From Portibacter marinus (lineage in GTDB: Bacteria; Bacteroidota; Bacteroidia; Chitinophagales; Saprospiraceae), in assembly GCF_021533195.1 (NCBI RefSeq), contig NZ_JAJNKB010000004.1, forward strand, positions 248,001 through 312,000: DNA of 64,000 nt, given 5' to 3'. Of this stretch, positions 63,119 through 64,000 are shown one piece after another (positions within the stretch are counted from its first letter, which is position 1; the number at the start of each line of letters is the position of its first letter). The position numbers were made by a program, and so were the translations under genes. The notes beneath the pieces are model-generated. The model was given only the letters and a program-made list of their open reading frames with translations. It ran no database searches and was not told the DNA's origin.

Positions 63119-64000
63119 ATGGCTTATTTGCTAGGAATAGATCTTGGAGGCACCAAGATTGAAGGGGTAGTCATCAATGAAGGAAATGTGCTGGATGTCA
63201 TTGCGAGAAAAAGAGTTCCCACTGAAAAAGAGAAAGGATACGAACATATTAAAAATAATATCGCAGGTTTGGTGTCTGATCTTGAGGAGGAAGTGGACTA
63301 TACCTTTAATAAAATCGGGATAGGAACACCCGGTTCGATAGATGCTAAAACCGGCTTACTTAAAAATTCTAATACCACCTGCATCAATGGCCAACCCTTT
63401 CAAAAGGATTTGTCAAAACTTTTAGATAAAGAAGTCAATATGGCCAACGATGCCAATTGTTTTGCGGTGGCTGAAGCCAAGCTGGGAGCTGTCCTTGAAC
63501 ATGCTCCGGATGCCAATGTCATATTCGGTGTTATTATGGGCACCGGTGTCGGAGGCGGTATCGTGATCGATGGAAAGATTTTGAATGGATTGCATGGAAT
63601 TGGAGGAGAGTGGGGCCATATGCACTTGGACGACTCAGGTGGTCAATGTTATTGTGGTAATATTGGATGTACTGAAACTGTGATTAGCGGTCCATTTACG
63701 GAGAAATATTACACCGCCTTATCTGGAGAGAAGAGAAGTTTAAAAGACATTGTAAAGCGGTACAGAAGCGGAGATGATGTGCATGCCAAAATGACCATGG
63801 AACGCTTATTTGACAGATTTGGTCGGGGGATTGCCGATATTTTAAACATACTTGATCCTGATGTGGTTGTTATCGGAGGAGGTGTAGGTAACATCGATGA
63901 ATTATATACTTTGGGTGTGGATAAAGTCAAGGAATATGTTTTCAATGATTATTTGAACACCGTATTTCTCAAACCTAAATTAGGCGATAGTGCCGGTGTT
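63119..64000 (+). CDS. ROK family sugar kinase, partial (runs off the right edge)
   Basis: 294 residues are visible from the ATG at 63119. The N-terminal ATP-binding motif LLGIDLGGTKIEGVVI is typical. Further signatures are FNKIGIGTPGSIDAKTG, NMANDANCFAVAEAKLGA, VIMGTGVGGGIVIDGKILNG, and the ROK zinc site GGEWGHM ... CYCGNIGC. ROK kinases phosphorylate glucose, N-acetylhexosamines or act as repressors; no DNA-binding domain precedes it, so it is a kinase. The order in which substrate residues lie suggests glucokinase or an N-acetylhexosamine kinase, not distinguishable here. Divergent from ileS. Confidence 0.93.
   Translation, partial: MAYLLGIDLGGTKIEGVVINEGNVLDVIARKRVPTEKEKGYEHIKNNIAGLVSDLEEEVDYTFNKIGIGTPGSIDAKTGLLKNSNTTCINGQPFQKDLSKLLDKEVNMANDANCFAVAEAKLGAVLEHAPDANVIFGVIMGTGVGGGIVIDGKILNGLHGIGGEWGHMHLDDSGGQCYCGNIGCTETVISGPFTEKYYTALSGEKRSLKDIVKRYRSGDDVHAKMTMERLFDRFGRGIADILNILDPDVVVIGGGVGNIDELYTLGVDKVKEYVFNDYLNTVFLKPKLGDSAGV

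Overview
The window reads as a chromosomal segment of a low-GC Bacteroidota bacterium. Evidence: type IX secretion C-terminal sorting domains, one-component hybrid sensors with Reg_prop/Y_Y_Y or TPR sensor parts fused to an AraC-type output, promoters of the Bacteroidota type (TTG, 19 bp, TAnnTTTG), few visible Shine-Dalgarno sites, and Bacteroidota-typical gene orders (pheT - coiled-coil protein - zapA - rny; scpB - DUF2480). A Saprospiria- or Cytophagia-like lineage is plausible, but the genus cannot be read from the sequence. There is no rRNA, CRISPR array, transposase or integrase.

Layout. 1-1.4 kb: the 5' part of a propeller-type sensor lipoprotein (minus). 2.0-9.4 kb: an OmpA-like protein, then a tight five-gene carbohydrate operon (FAD oxidoreductase, SSS symporter, DUF4434 TIM-barrel protein, RenBP-like GlcNAc 2-epimerase, GHL10-type lipoprotein). 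9.5-17.0 kb: comM/yifB, a hybrid sensor and a glycine-rich secreted protein, followed by a second, free-standing copy of the comM 3' end. 17-21 kb: DUF2855 protein, secreted PGRP amidase, ADP-ribosylglycohydrolase-like lipoprotein. 21.1-27.5 kb: housekeeping block rpsF-rpsR-rplI and pheT-coiled coil-zapA-rny, both with well-formed promoters. 27.5-34.7 kb: osmC, a YciI-like protein, a CAU tRNA followed by three 403-bp tandem repeats carrying broken GIY-YIG genes, a TolB-like protein, a VOC protein, a lytic transglycosylase, DUF2480, scpB and a DksA-like zinc-finger protein. 34.67-35.14 kb: three tandem structured elements with no coding explanation. 35.3-48.5 kb: radA, a DCC-family protein, a VIT/vWA protein with a possible His/Cys-dyad partner, a LytS/LytTR-type two-component pair, an acetyltransferase pair, a GH109-like glycosidase, aspS. 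48.5-59.4 kb: mostly secreted proteins (MORN-caspase fusion, reprolysin-like metalloprotease with a type IX sorting domain, esterase) plus a TPR hybrid sensor and a BioD/DRTGG protein. 59.7-64 kb: ileS and the start of a ROK kinase.

The best candidates for something undescribed are (a) the tandem structured elements between the DksA-like gene and radA, (b) the tRNA-anchored GIY-YIG tandem repeat, (c) the comM 3'-end duplication bracketing a sensor and a secreted protein, and (d) the VIT/vWA gene with an adjacent unrecognised protein that has a caspase-like His/Cys spacing. All functional statements are inferred from sequence reading and family knowledge; no database search was run.
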